Assembly: GCF_010119975.1 (NCBI RefSeq) | Contig: NZ_CP048222.1 | Coordinates: forward strand, 6,796,501 to 6,860,500 | Source of the DNA: Rhodocytophaga rosea | GTDB taxonomy: Bacteria > Bacteroidota > Bacteroidia > Cytophagales > 172606-1 | Direction: 5' to 3' | DNA length: 64,000 bases | Part shown: positions 48,201 to 57,218 of the stretch, in pieces | How the letters are laid out: each line of letters begins with the position of its first letter | How positions within the stretch are numbered: position 1 is the first letter of the stretch | Notes under the pieces: model-generated | Database searches by the model: none | What the model was told of the DNA's origin: nothing | Seen by the model: the letters and a program-made list of their open reading frames with translations, nothing else | Translations under genes and position numbers: made by a program

Positions 48201-49387
48201 GCAATGATGACCTGCGTACTTTGCATCAATTGTCGACAGGAGAATATATTCTGACAGGGTATTCTCAGTCTGGTATCTCTGGTGATAAGAGTCAGGCTTC
48301 GCAAGGGGCAACCGATTATTGGGTGATCAAGATCAGCTCTACCGGAGGGAAAATATGGGATAAACGCTTTGGTGGATCGGGTGATGACTGGGTAGAAGCA
48401 TCGGTTGTGAATTCAGATGGCAGCATTGTACTGGCTGGAAGGTCAGCTTCAGGGGTAAGTGGAGACAAGAGTCAGGCTTCACAGGGCGGCAGAGACTTCT
48501 GGGTGATCAAGATCAACTCCACAGGAAGCAAAGTATGGGACAAGCGTTTTGGCGGCACAGGCAATGAAGATGCCAACGCAATGGTAGCTACTTCAGATGG
48601 CTACTTGATAGGAGGCTTATCTACTTCGGGCATATCTGGAGACAAGTCTCAATCTTCACAAGGTGGCAGTGATTTCTGGATTATCAAGATCAACTTAAGC
48701 GGTACCAAGTTGTGGGATAAACGCTTCGGTGGAACACTTACAGAAGATCTCAGATCGATTATTAAGACCACAGATGGTGGGTTTTTATTAGGCGGTAAAT
48801 CAGATTCAGGCGTGAGTGGAGATAAGTCGCAGGGCTCACAAGGAGGCACCGATTACTGGAGTGTGAAAATCAACTCATCCGGCACCAGGCAGTGGGACAA
48901 ACGCTTTGGGGGTTCTGTGGCCGAAGAGTTAAGAACGGTGATTCAGACTTCCGATGGCGGCTACTTATTAGCAGGCAGATCTGATTCTGGCATCTCTGGA
49001 GACAGAACCCAGGCTTCGCAAGGCGGTACTGATTACTGGATGGTCAAAGTATCTTCCAGCGGTGGAGCTGGCTTAATAGCTTCTGCCAGAACCGAAGCTG
49101 AACAGGCATCAGAAGAGATGGAGATAAGCATGGGTTTAAAAGCTGATCCGAATCCATTTACTGAGAAAATCACCATTAGCTTTACTTTGCCACAAACCGA
49201 GCAAGTACGCTTGAAAGTATACAACAGCCAGGGATTAGAAGTCAGTACCTTGTTTGAAGGCGAAGCCGAGAAAGACAAAGCCTATGAGTTTGAATGGAAT
49301 GCTAACGATCAGAATCCTGGCATGTATATTATCCGTTTGGGTAGTGAAAGCAAGATGGAATCCAGGAAAGTAATTCTTGTCAGATAA
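45300..49387 (+). CDS. T9SS-secreted M6-family metalloprotease with GEVED domains and seven-repeat region, one frameshift
   Basis: As read, translation stops at 48254 because GGGG at 48192-48195 replaces the GGGGG seen at the same place in the S8 gene (43644-43648). Restoring one base gives about 1,362 residues. Order: signal peptide (ISAYLLLCGLPMMAQ), propeptide-like part (about 25-140), M6 metalloprotease domain with HEFGHNLGLPDLYD (H315, E316, H319, D325, the HExxHxxGxxD zinc motif of immune inhibitor A-type enzymes), two GEVED modules, seven 60-aa repeats, and a T9SS type A sorting domain (DPNPFTEKITISF to SRKVILVR). It should cleave proteins outside the cell. From about 47802 its DNA is nearly the same as the S8 gene. 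Confidence 0.85.
47820..49075 (+). repeat. Seven tandem 180-nt (60-aa) repeats, M6 protease
   Basis: Anchor codons fall at 47820, 48000, 48180, 48359 (one base short, the frameshift), 48539, 48716 (one codon short) and 48896. The seven units match those of the S8 protease in order (SGADNF, SAGDYL, SGNDDL, SGDDWV, GNEDA, LTEDL, AEEL types), so the whole array was copied as a block. Confidence 0.9.
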
Positions 49388-49408
49388 TTTCACTTAAAAG
49401 GTTAGTAC

Positions 49409-49440
49409 AAAGCCGGATATAAGTATATCCGGCTTTTTCT
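49409..49440 (+). terminator. Rho-independent terminator
   Basis: AAAGCCGGATAT / ATATCCGGCTTT stem with an AAGT loop and a T-rich tail, 21 bp after the M6 protease stop. Usable in both directions, since the next gene is convergent. Confidence 0.85.
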
Positions 49441-49467
49441 TTATATGTTTTACTTAGCCTATTGGTG

Positions 49468-50253
49468 CTACTTGGCTGTCCAGCCACCATCTACGGTGAG
49501 TATGGTACCTACCATATAGGTAGCTGCCTCACTTGCCAGAAGTAGAGCTGCTCCCTGTATTTCTTTTAATTCTGCCCACCGGCCCAGTGCAGTAGCGCCT
49601 ACTACAAATTTCTTAGCTTCATCAGAGTCAGCGATAGGCAAATTCATTTCAGTCAGGAATGGTCCAGGACAAATGGCATTTACATTTATGTTGAATGGAG
49701 CAAGTTCTAAGGCAAGCGCCCTGGTCATTTGTACTACCGCCCCTTTACTGGCTGTGTAGGGAGTCCGGTTGGCTAAGCCGACCAAACCAAGTGTACTGGC
49801 CAAGTTAATAATTTTTCCGGCACCCACTCCTTTCATATGCGGAATTACTGCCCGGCAGGCGAGCCAGGTGCCATTCACATTCACTTCCATTACTTTGTTA
49901 AAATCGTCCAGGCTGAGCTGGTCAATGGCTCCCCGGATATTAATGCCGGCACTATTGATCAGAATATCAATTCTTCCGAATATGTTCAAGGCTTCCTGAA
50001 CCATCGCTTCTGTCTGTGCTTGACTGGTAATATCTGCCGGGAAAGAAACTGCTTTCACCCCATATTGCTGACTCAATGACGTTGCGGCTGCTTCGCCTTC
50101 TGCTGCATTCCGGTTGACCAGCATCAGATTTGCTCCTGCCGAAGCAAGCCCAGCCGCCATCGCCAGACCCAGGCCTTTGGAACCACCTGTAACAATAGCT
50201 GTTTTTCCGCTCAGATCAAATAATTTTATTCCAGGAAGTGTTTCTATACTCAT
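49468..50253 (-). CDS. SDR-family oxidoreductase (gluconate 5-dehydrogenase-like)
   Basis: 261 residues from the ATG at 50253; the longer frame to 50313 would need a TTG and adds 20 residues outside the fold. Classical short-chain dehydrogenase features: TGGSKGLG nucleotide loop (22-29), NSAG (100-103), catalytic S153, Y166 and K170 (YTASK), and the TVDGGW C-terminal end. The start FDLSGKTAIVTGGSKGLG followed by VNRNAAEGEAAAT is typical of gluconate 5-dehydrogenase-like enzymes, which reduce or oxidise sugar acids with NAD(P)H. A GntP gluconate-type permease in the same block supports that, but the sequence alone does not settle it. Confidence 0.82.
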   Translation of the reverse strand: MSIETLPGIKLFDLSGKTAIVTGGSKGLGLAMAAGLASAGANLMLVNRNAAEGEAAATSLSQQYGVKAVSFPADITSQAQTEAMVQEALNIFGRIDILINSAGINIRGAIDQLSLDDFNKVMEVNVNGTWLACRAVIPHMKGVGAGKIINLASTLGLVGLANRTPYTASKGAVVQMTRALALELAPFNINVNAICPGPFLTEMNLPIADSDEAKKFVVGATALGRWAELKEIQGAALLLASEAATYMVGTILTVDGGWTAK

Positions 50254-50537
50254 ACTAAATAGTTCTAGGTAATGATTAAATAGTTTCTGCCCAATACTTA
50301 CAGGCTTTCGCAAATAAACAATACTTTACCGCTTTGTACTATCAGAAGAGAAAATAATTCTATTCACTCACTTTCTGTTCCCATTTAAATCATTAACGTT
50401 TTGGTATAAATATTTTGCAAGTACAAGTAGAAGATGTTTTCAATCGTTGTTAGAAGGCCATTTATTTCATAAAAGCTGAATTGGTTTACTGCGTATTGTG
50501 AGTCAATATGTTTTGAGAATAATGTTGTGTAATGTGT

Positions 50538-51596
50538 TTAATTCAGATTTAACTCGTTTTTGCTATAGGCCAGGCAGGATACAATATTATCTTCTTCTGC
50601 TTTTAGTTTTTCTTCCGCTGTCAGTTGAGAAACCCTGGGAAGTTCAGGCTTATAGGGATGCGATTTTACCATACGTAAAGTCCGGGCAAGTGCAGTTGGT
50701 GATATACCTTCAAAAGTAGTCCAGTATTCATCTTTCAGACAAGGTATTTCCAAAGGATCACGGGTGATCATTTCCAGGTTAAAGGTTACGTTGGGATTAT
50801 TTTTTTTGCACAGCGCCACAATTCTGGGCAGATCCAGTATTCCTTTTCCCAGTGGAACTTCCGACAATAGAAAACCATCTGCATATTCGGCTACAGCCAT
50901 GTCTTTTACATGAGTACTTACTGCATACGGAACCAGAGTCTCTACCACTTCCATCGGATCTTCCAGCAGGGCAATACTATTTCCAAAATCCAGGGTAACA
51001 CCCACCCATTCACTGCTTACTTGTTTTAATAAAGCCGCCAGTTCAGGTGCCAGCCATTCTTTGTGGTTTTCTACGCCTAGTTTGATCTTGTGTTTTTTGA
51101 GAACTGGTTCAGAAAGTTGCAGAGCGAGCAAGGCGCTTTTTTGAAAGGCTTCGAATTCTTGCTGGGACTTAAATGTTTCATACCGCCTTCCGCCCAGGCT
51201 AACGGTGCGTAAAATCTGAGCTCCGGCTTCTCTGGCATTCGCCACTTCTTTTTCAAACGTGGCTACATCTTCCGCTTTTTTAGGCAAGCCAATAGATCCT
51301 TCCATATACAAACCCAGCTTTTCTCTCCTGGTACGTACTTTTTTAACAAAATCTGCCGACCAGTCTTTTACCACTACCTGTATGCCTCCGGCTCCAATCT
51401 GATGGCAATGTTCGAGCAGGTCGATGGCGTTGGTAAAAGCGGGATAAGCCTGGCTGGGCGTTTTTGAATTCCACCGGCTGGCATAGGAATGTACCACTAC
51501 GCCCATAGGTATCCCTTTGAGAAAATTTGGGATTACTGGAAAAGACAGTGCCATGGCACCAAAGGCTGTTTTCTGTAAAAAATCTCTTCTATGCAT
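50538..51596 (-). CDS. Secreted sugar phosphate isomerase/epimerase-like TIM barrel protein
   Basis: 352 residues. The start MHRRDFLQKTAFGAMALSF is a twin-arginine-like leader, so export is predicted. The rest is a xylose-isomerase-like TIM barrel: GAGGIQVVVKDW, EAGAQILRTVSLGG, LGVENHKEWLAPEL (the E of the metal site), GVTLDFGNSI and STHVKDMAV (D and H metal positions), NLEMITRDP (final E). This matches the AP-endonuclease-2/sugar isomerase family, which uses a divalent metal on sugars. It belongs to the second carbohydrate block. Substrate unknown. Confidence 0.8.
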   Translation of the reverse strand: MHRRDFLQKTAFGAMALSFPVIPNFLKGIPMGVVVHSYASRWNSKTPSQAYPAFTNAIDLLEHCHQIGAGGIQVVVKDWSADFVKKVRTRREKLGLYMEGSIGLPKKAEDVATFEKEVANAREAGAQILRTVSLGGRRYETFKSQQEFEAFQKSALLALQLSEPVLKKHKIKLGVENHKEWLAPELAALLKQVSSEWVGVTLDFGNSIALLEDPMEVVETLVPYAVSTHVKDMAVAEYADGFLLSEVPLGKGILDLPRIVALCKKNNPNVTFNLEMITRDPLEIPCLKDEYWTTFEGISPTALARTLRMVKSHPYKPELPRVSQLTAEEKLKAEEDNIVSCLAYSKNELNLN

Positions 51597-51688
51597 TATG
51601 TTTAAGTTTAGTAGTCATTTGTTAATGGTTATTAGTTAGAAATCTGCTTGTACAGACTAGACTTATCCTGTATTGGCTACATATCATA

Positions 51689-52135
51689 TCAATCAATTTT
51701 CAGGTTAGGATAAGGATTTTCAAGACTAGATTTTCGCCATACACTTCTTTTAGACATTTCTAATGCATCCTGGATATTAAAGTCAATTCCTAATTTATCT
51801 AGTAAAAAATCAGCATCGTTTAATCTGGTTTCCTCTTGATACATTACTTGCCCTGAGGTCTCTTTAGCTAAAAAATAAGCTGCTTTGTTTCCAAGGATTT
51901 CACTACTTGCCTTGATTTCTAAAATCAGCGGATTAATATTTATAGGGTTAATATCTATAACTTCATTTTTATTCTCCCGGCTTGCAATATACAACTCGGT
52001 CCAATCCCTGCTGGCTGGGTTAAAAGAATTTCCGTCTGAATCAATATTATGAAAATCAGACCAAATAAAAGATTTTAACAATCGAAAATCCGGTCTTGGC
52101 CCATTAATCAATACTTTAATTTTGTAAGTAAGCAT
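51689..52135 (-). CDS. Hypothetical protein, 148 aa
   Basis: 148 residues from the ATG at 52135; a TTG at 52162 would add nine residues. No signal peptide or membrane helix. The sequence is acidic and Asn/Ile-rich (VIDINPININPLILEIKASS), with SFIWSDFHNIDSDG near the start and RSVWRKSSLENPYPNLKID at the end. Its composition differs from the flanking enzymes, which hints that it is a recent arrival (weak). Family and function not recognised. Confidence 0.5.
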   Translation of the reverse strand: MLTYKIKVLINGPRPDFRLLKSFIWSDFHNIDSDGNSFNPASRDWTELYIASRENKNEVIDINPININPLILEIKASSEILGNKAAYFLAKETSGQVMYQEETRLNDADFLLDKLGIDFNIQDALEMSKRSVWRKSSLENPYPNLKID

Positions 52136-52162
52136 GAACTCATTAATCCATTTATCTTGCAA

Positions 52163-52196
52163 TCAACTTTATAATTGACAACTGACCAATCATCAA
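52163..52196. repeat. Intergenic word TTGACAACTGACCAATCATC
   Basis: The gap holds a copy of the TGACAACTGACCA word, also found near 23722 and at 32003, directly after the stop of the dehydrogenase gene. See the finding on dispersed intergenic words. Confidence 0.45.
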
Positions 52197-54758
52197 TTAT
52201 TTCCCTCCACTGCCAGTATTTGCTTTCCCCTCCAGAATATGCTGGTTTAGCTCTTTGGCCGTCCAGGGTTGAACCCGTCCTTGTGAAGTATGCCTGGTGC
52301 CGCCTACCAGTCCACGGCTTACCGGACCGGCATCGTTGCCCCATTCATTGCGGATATAAGTTAAAATCGCTGTAATAGCGCCGTCATCCATGGTAGAATG
52401 TGCCGGCATTACCGGAAGAATTTCTGGTGCATTGTATAGTTTTCCGTTCACTTCTACCGGACCCTCCATGCCATGTAAAACCAATAAAGCCAGCCTTTTT
52501 TCATCACCCAAAACCCAGTCGGAGCCAATCAGCGGAGGCGCAAAGCGGTTTAACCCGGCACCATCCGTTCCATGACAGCCGGCACAGGTAGTCAGGTAAT
52601 GCTGCCGTCCCAGGGCGAAAAGTTTCTGTTCGTTTTCATTTAACAGTGTCTTTTTCTGCGTACTGGTGGTATCGGTAGTATGTCCGGGCCATTCAAATAA
52701 AGTTGAAATAGCCTGTTTTTGAGCAGGTAACAATTGTATATCTTTTCTGGCTAAAATGCGGGGTTCACCATCCAGCCGGATACGTTTGAATTTGGTATTA
52801 TTTCCCTGCACAGACATTGAGGTAAGAATGGTTTTTTCCTGCCAGCCTAATTTATCCTTATCTAATAGTGCTAAAAGTCCATCGAGCTCAGTTGCATTTC
52901 CTTTCCGGAGTACAGCAGTGGATAGCATTTCCAGAAAAATCTCTTTGGCTGGTGCATGTGCCTGCCATTGAGGAGGTGTCCGGAGTTGTTGCAAAAAAGC
53001 AAATTCCTGGTTGGGAAGGCTGCTCAAAATAGCATCCCGGATTAATGCCAAGTCTCCATATTTATCTGCAATGCCAGCCAGAATAGTATGTGCCGCTTCC
53101 GGACGAAGTGCTGATGCTGATAGGGCGATCTGCAAAATTTCTTCTACAGGTGCTTGCTCCCAGCTTTTCAATAGATGTGTTTCCAATTTTGCCTGTACCT
53201 GTTGATCTGATGTGGCCAATGGTTCCAGCAGGCGTAAAGATGCGCTGCGTACTAGCGGATGCGAATCAGACAAGGTCTGAAAAAGCAGATCAGGGGTTAA
53301 CTGATGTAAGCCTTCGAGTGTCCATAGGGCATGAAAACGGCCCAAATGGGATTGCCCTTGTTTAGCCAGTTGCTGTAAGGCTGGAATACTGCTTTTGTCA
53401 TTGCGCTCCACCAGTAAACGCTGGGCAACATCCCGGTGCCATCCATCCGGATGTGACAAGCGTTCAACCAGCGCAATAGAAGTTGCAGTTGATAATTTTT
53501 CTGCCTTGGAAGGTTTCCAGTTTTCGGGTACAATCCGCCAGATACGGCCATAATGAATAGGTTGAACCAGTTTACGCATGAGGGTTTGTTCCTTCAGATA
53601 AGGGGTTACATAGGCTGCATGCTGCACTAATCCCCGGTACATATCCGCAATGTATAAAGCGCCATCAGGGCCGGTTGCCTGATGTACCGGACGGAAACGT
53701 TCGTCGGTTGAAGCCAGAAATTCTTTGCCTGGATGAGGATCACTGGCATTCAGTTGCAAGCCGGTTTCCTGTGAAATATTGCGTTTAATTAAATTGCCGG
53801 AAGGCTCACATACAAAAATATTTCCATAAAACGATTCTGGTAGTGCTTTACCCCTATAGAACAGGGGAGAGCAGGCAGCCGTAAATTCCAGCAGCCGGCC
53901 AGTAGAATCTAAGGTGCCGGGAATATATCCCCGGTTTACCGCCGGATTAGGCCGGATGGGGAAAATCCTTCTGTCTAAAGTAAGTCCATGATCGATGCCG
54001 GTGGTAGGCGTATGATTTTTGTTGCGGGAAAGATAATTGGGCGGTACGAGGTCCGCATGTAGTTGTGACCAGTTGTAGTTATAAACCAAGCGGCCTTTGT
54101 CATCGTGGCTGATTCCCCATTGACCCCGGAATTCTGTGCTATCCCGTTTCCATTTTCCATCAGCCAATTTGTAGCGGAAGCGTGATTTTGCATTGTAATA
54201 CCAGTTATCAATACCCCGCCACAAACCGTTGTCTGAATGTTCAGGCAAGCCGTTTTTTGCATAATCGGCATCGATGAGGGTTTTTGTATCGGCTTTTAAA
54301 TCTCCGTTTGTATCCTGGGTTAGCCACAACGATTTATTATGGGATATAAGGGCACCCCCTGGTACCAAAGCGATGGCTCTTGGCAAAACCAGGCTATCCA
54401 GATAAATGGTACTGATATCCATTTTTCCATCGCCATTCTTATCTTCTAATACAGATACCCGTCCGATAGGTGCATCTTCGCCACTGCCATCCACTGTAGG
54501 CATAAATCCGCGCATTTCAACTACCCATAATCTTCCATCAGGGTCGAAGGTAATAATTACCGGATCTTGCACCATAGGCTCAGCAGCTACTAACTGAATT
54601 TTTAAGCCGGGTTCCAGCCGGAAAGTAGCTAATTCTTCTGCCGGTGTTTTAGCAGGTGAGGGACCTTCGTCAGGCTTATTGCCTAATCTGGCCGCACAAC
54701 CTATCATTCCCAATAACCATACACTCAACAGGCAACTAGTATACAAATACTTCCCCAT
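52197..54758 (-). CDS. Lipoprotein dehydrogenase: quinoprotein-type beta propeller, HEAT-like region and cytochrome c
   Basis: 853 residues. A lipoprotein leader (LYTSCLLSVWLLGMIGC, lipobox GMIGC) anchors it to a membrane from the periplasmic side. Residues about 45-420 form a beta-propeller of the sorbosone/glucose dehydrogenase-like 'membrane-bound dehydrogenase' group (FDPDGRLWVVEMRGF, DTNGDLKADTK, DGALYIADMYRG). About 430-720 is a helical HEAT-like region. The C-terminus (about 745-853) is a cytochrome c with CAGCHGTDG and the methionine ligand in LPVMPAHS. It probably oxidises a sugar and passes electrons to the haem. The cofactor (PQQ or other) cannot be read from the sequence. Confidence 0.82.
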   Translation of the reverse strand: MGKYLYTSCLLSVWLLGMIGCAARLGNKPDEGPSPAKTPAEELATFRLEPGLKIQLVAAEPMVQDPVIITFDPDGRLWVVEMRGFMPTVDGSGEDAPIGRVSVLEDKNGDGKMDISTIYLDSLVLPRAIALVPGGALISHNKSLWLTQDTNGDLKADTKTLIDADYAKNGLPEHSDNGLWRGIDNWYYNAKSRFRYKLADGKWKRDSTEFRGQWGISHDDKGRLVYNYNWSQLHADLVPPNYLSRNKNHTPTTGIDHGLTLDRRIFPIRPNPAVNRGYIPGTLDSTGRLLEFTAACSPLFYRGKALPESFYGNIFVCEPSGNLIKRNISQETGLQLNASDPHPGKEFLASTDERFRPVHQATGPDGALYIADMYRGLVQHAAYVTPYLKEQTLMRKLVQPIHYGRIWRIVPENWKPSKAEKLSTATSIALVERLSHPDGWHRDVAQRLLVERNDKSSIPALQQLAKQGQSHLGRFHALWTLEGLHQLTPDLLFQTLSDSHPLVRSASLRLLEPLATSDQQVQAKLETHLLKSWEQAPVEEILQIALSASALRPEAAHTILAGIADKYGDLALIRDAILSSLPNQEFAFLQQLRTPPQWQAHAPAKEIFLEMLSTAVLRKGNATELDGLLALLDKDKLGWQEKTILTSMSVQGNNTKFKRIRLDGEPRILARKDIQLLPAQKQAISTLFEWPGHTTDTTSTQKKTLLNENEQKLFALGRQHYLTTCAGCHGTDGAGLNRFAPPLIGSDWVLGDEKRLALLVLHGMEGPVEVNGKLYNAPEILPVMPAHSTMDDGAITAILTYIRNEWGNDAGPVSRGLVGGTRHTSQGRVQPWTAKELNQHILEGKANTGSGGK

Positions 54759-54822
54759 AATATAAGAGTAAAATAATTGTTAAATTTATATATTTTCTCC
54801 GAAAAAGCCATATTTATGGGGA

Positions 54823-54985
54823 GATAGAAGTTGGAGGTTATAGGCTGGAAAGTGTATAAGTGTTACAATTAATCAACTATTGGAGTAAACTGTTTAGAAA
54901 TAAAATTGTCTCAGCTGATTTAATTTAGTTCTTATACTTATCTAACCTCCATAGTCTAACTTCCAATTTCTAACTTCTACGCTAA
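54823..54985. repeat. Intergenic heptad-like word repeat
   Basis: Within the 360-bp gap between divergent genes, GATAGAAGTTGGAGGTTATA (54823-54842) and the complementary-type words TAACCTCC, TCTAACTTCC, TTTCTAACTTCTACG (54943-54981) form loose inverted repeats. They are the same words, on the other strand, as at 6714-6830. The rest of the gap (54759-55118) is AT-rich promoter-type sequence. Confidence 0.45.
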
Positions 54986-55118
54986 TTTATCTTGCTGTTA
55001 GCAGAATATTTGTATATTGCCTGGACAAGTACTGGTATAATTTCCGGAAATAATTGAAATTTTTTATACGGATAACTTGTGCTTATGCACCATTTCTAAA
55101 CCTTAATATTTTATAACA

Positions 55119-56495
55119 ATGAATGAGTATTCTCTCAACCGCCGCCGATTTCTGAAAGGCGCTTCTGCTTCCCTTGCCCTCACTACCCTTGGAACGCCAA
55201 GTCTGGAGTTTCTTTCTCCGGCTACTACACTCAGGGTAGCTTTGATAGGAACCGGCTGGTATGGAAAAAGCGATCTGTTCCGTCTGATACAGGTAGCTCC
55301 GGTAGAAGTGGTGGCCCTTTGTGATGTGGATAAAAACATGCTCGATGGAGCAGCTGCATTGGTAAGCCAGCGGCAGAAATCCAAAAAGAAACCTAAACTC
55401 TATACAGATTACCGGAAATTGCTTTCCGAGAATAAAAACAAACTGGATATTGTACTGATCGGCACACCAGACCACTGGCATGCGATGCAAATGATAGATG
55501 CAGTAAAAGCAGGCGCGCATGTGTATGTGCAAAAACCTATCAGTGTGGATGTAATGGAAGGAGAAGCCATGGTGGCTGCTGCCAGAAAATATAATAAAGT
55601 AGTACAGGTAGGAACCCAGCGTAAAAGCACGCCTCATTTGATTGAAGCCAAAAAGAATATTGTAGATGCCGGGTTATTAGGTAAAATTTCGCACGTAGAA
55701 ATGTGTTGCTATTTTCATATGCGGGCCAATGGCAATCCTCCGACAGAACCTGTTCCGGCTTTTCTGGATTATGAAATGTGGACTGGACCTGCGCCGATGC
55801 GTCCCTATGATGGATTGCCGCATATCCGCTGGTGGCGTACTTTTAAGGAGTATGGAAATGGCATCATGGGAGATATGTGTGTGCACATGTTTGATACCGT
55901 TCGCTGGATGCTGAAACTGGGATGGCCTACACGCATTACATCCAATGGGGGAATATATGTACAGAAAGAAGGAAAATCAAATATTGCTGATACGCAGGTG
56001 GCTGTATTTGAATATGATGGATTGAATTGTGTATGGCAGCACCGCACCTGGGGAACGCCTGCCAATCCGGATTATCCCTGGTCATTTACTTTGTATGGAG
56101 AGAAAGGAACTTTAATTGCTTCCACCATGCAGTATGATTTTATTCCACAGGATAATAAAGCACAAAAGATTCACAAAGATGTGGTATATGAAAAAGAGAA
56201 ATATCCGGAAGATGTTACGGAAGAACGGATTGAGTTGAATGCAGCACCTGCCACCAGGCTTCATATGCTCGATTTCCTGGCTGCTATTGAGAAAAACAGC
56301 CGTCCGGTAGCCGATATTGAGGAAGGACATATTTCGACAGCTAGTTGTATTTTAGCTAATATTTCTATGGAAACAGGCCGCCCGGTAGTATATGACCCGG
56401 CAAAGCGGCAGATTGTAGGAGATGAAGAAGCAAATGCCTTATTACAACGTCCGTACCGTCAGCCCTGGGTTCATCCCGATCCAAAACAAGTGTAA
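55119..56495 (+). CDS. Secreted Gfo/Idh/MocA-family oxidoreductase
   Basis: 458 residues. A twin-arginine leader (NRRRFLKGASASLALTTLG) suggests export of the folded NAD(P) enzyme. The Rossmann domain shows VALIGTGWYGKSDL and VVALCDVDKNM. The family signature is YVQKPISVD (normally EKP) with the lysine in place. HMFDTVRWMLKLGWPTRITSN belongs to the C-terminal substrate domain. Such proteins oxidise or reduce sugars and inositols with NAD(P), and exported forms are common in Bacteroidota and Planctomycetes. It is divergent from the quinoprotein gene (360 bp). A hairpin terminator follows. Confidence 0.87.
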   Translation: MNEYSLNRRRFLKGASASLALTTLGTPSLEFLSPATTLRVALIGTGWYGKSDLFRLIQVAPVEVVALCDVDKNMLDGAAALVSQRQKSKKKPKLYTDYRKLLSENKNKLDIVLIGTPDHWHAMQMIDAVKAGAHVYVQKPISVDVMEGEAMVAAARKYNKVVQVGTQRKSTPHLIEAKKNIVDAGLLGKISHVEMCCYFHMRANGNPPTEPVPAFLDYEMWTGPAPMRPYDGLPHIRWWRTFKEYGNGIMGDMCVHMFDTVRWMLKLGWPTRITSNGGIYVQKEGKSNIADTQVAVFEYDGLNCVWQHRTWGTPANPDYPWSFTLYGEKGTLIASTMQYDFIPQDNKAQKIHKDVVYEKEKYPEDVTEERIELNAAPATRLHMLDFLAAIEKNSRPVADIEEGHISTASCILANISMETGRPVVYDPAKRQIVGDEEANALLQRPYRQPWVHPDPKQV

Positions 56496-56527
56496 AGATT
56501 AGTATTGAGTACAAAGTATATAGATAA

Positions 56528-56575
56528 AAAGCCTGAAGACAAGGAAGAACTATATCAGCCTTGTTTTTAGGCTTT
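56528..56575. terminator. Bidirectional terminator
   Basis: A 17-nt arm at 56528-56544 pairs with 56559-56575 (two G-U wobbles on the plus-strand RNA) and A/T-rich tails flank both sides. It lies between the convergent Gfo/Idh/MocA gene and a hypothetical gene whose stop is next to it. Confidence 0.75.
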
Positions 56576-56576
56576 C

Positions 56577-57191
56577 TTATTTTATTTTTAGAAGAGCTAA
56601 ATCAGATTTGAAACAAACATTTATGAGTGTGGCATTATTTTGAATCAGATCATCATCAATAGTTTCCTTACTAATAATCTTATCCAAATAGTCGCCTATG
56701 CTATAGAATATAAATACAAAATAATTTCCTTGTGACAATTTATTAAAGACCTTAAAAGTAAGAGTATCAATATAGGTTTCGCCTGGTTTTAATATCAACT
56801 TATTTTTCATAAATGATTTCTCCATACTTTTAAACATTCTATTTAAATCAGAAACGCCTATGATCTTACTTCTTGGTCCATATCCTGGTAGTTGAACAAT
56901 GGGAAGAATATTTTGATGCATAGAGTCTAAAATAGCTAGTGATAAACGTGCCGTTGTTCTTCCACAATACAAAGTATCATCAAGTGTTGCCTCTTCTCCA
57001 TTACCAAAATTGTATAATAGATAAGTTTTTGTAGAAAGATTAATCAATTTTAAAGGTATTCTTATTTTTTTCCTTCCTTTGTTTAATCTTATATTTTTTT
57101 CAGTGATTGATAATTTTAAAGAATCAGAATAACTCCCTTGAGCAAATGCACAAGTTGAAATAAAAACTACTAATAGCAGTGCTATTTTCAT
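56577..57191 (-). CDS. Secreted hypothetical protein, 204 aa
   Basis: 204 residues with a signal peptide (MKIALLLVVFISTCAFAQ). The mature part is beta-rich and resembles an Ig-like fold: KIRIPLKLINLSTKTYLLY, LKPGETYIDTLTFKVFNKL and GNYFVFIFYSIGDYLDKI. There is no sorting domain and no catalytic motif. No family recognised. AT-rich codon use compared with its neighbours suggests a different history. It begins 27 bp after the stop of the GntP permease gene on the same strand. Confidence 0.55.
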   Translation of the reverse strand: MKIALLLVVFISTCAFAQGSYSDSLKLSITEKNIRLNKGRKKIRIPLKLINLSTKTYLLYNFGNGEEATLDDTLYCGRTTARLSLAILDSMHQNILPIVQLPGYGPRSKIIGVSDLNRMFKSMEKSFMKNKLILKPGETYIDTLTFKVFNKLSQGNYFVFIFYSIGDYLDKIISKETIDDDLIQNNATLINVCFKSDLALLKIK

Positions 57192-57218
57192 GGTTAGTGT
57201 TTATAAAGCAGTAACTTC

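Noticed and set aside
43272-49075. Repeat arrays considered as CRISPR-like
   Set aside because: The unit is 180 nt, in frame and coding, with no spacers; it is a protein repeat.
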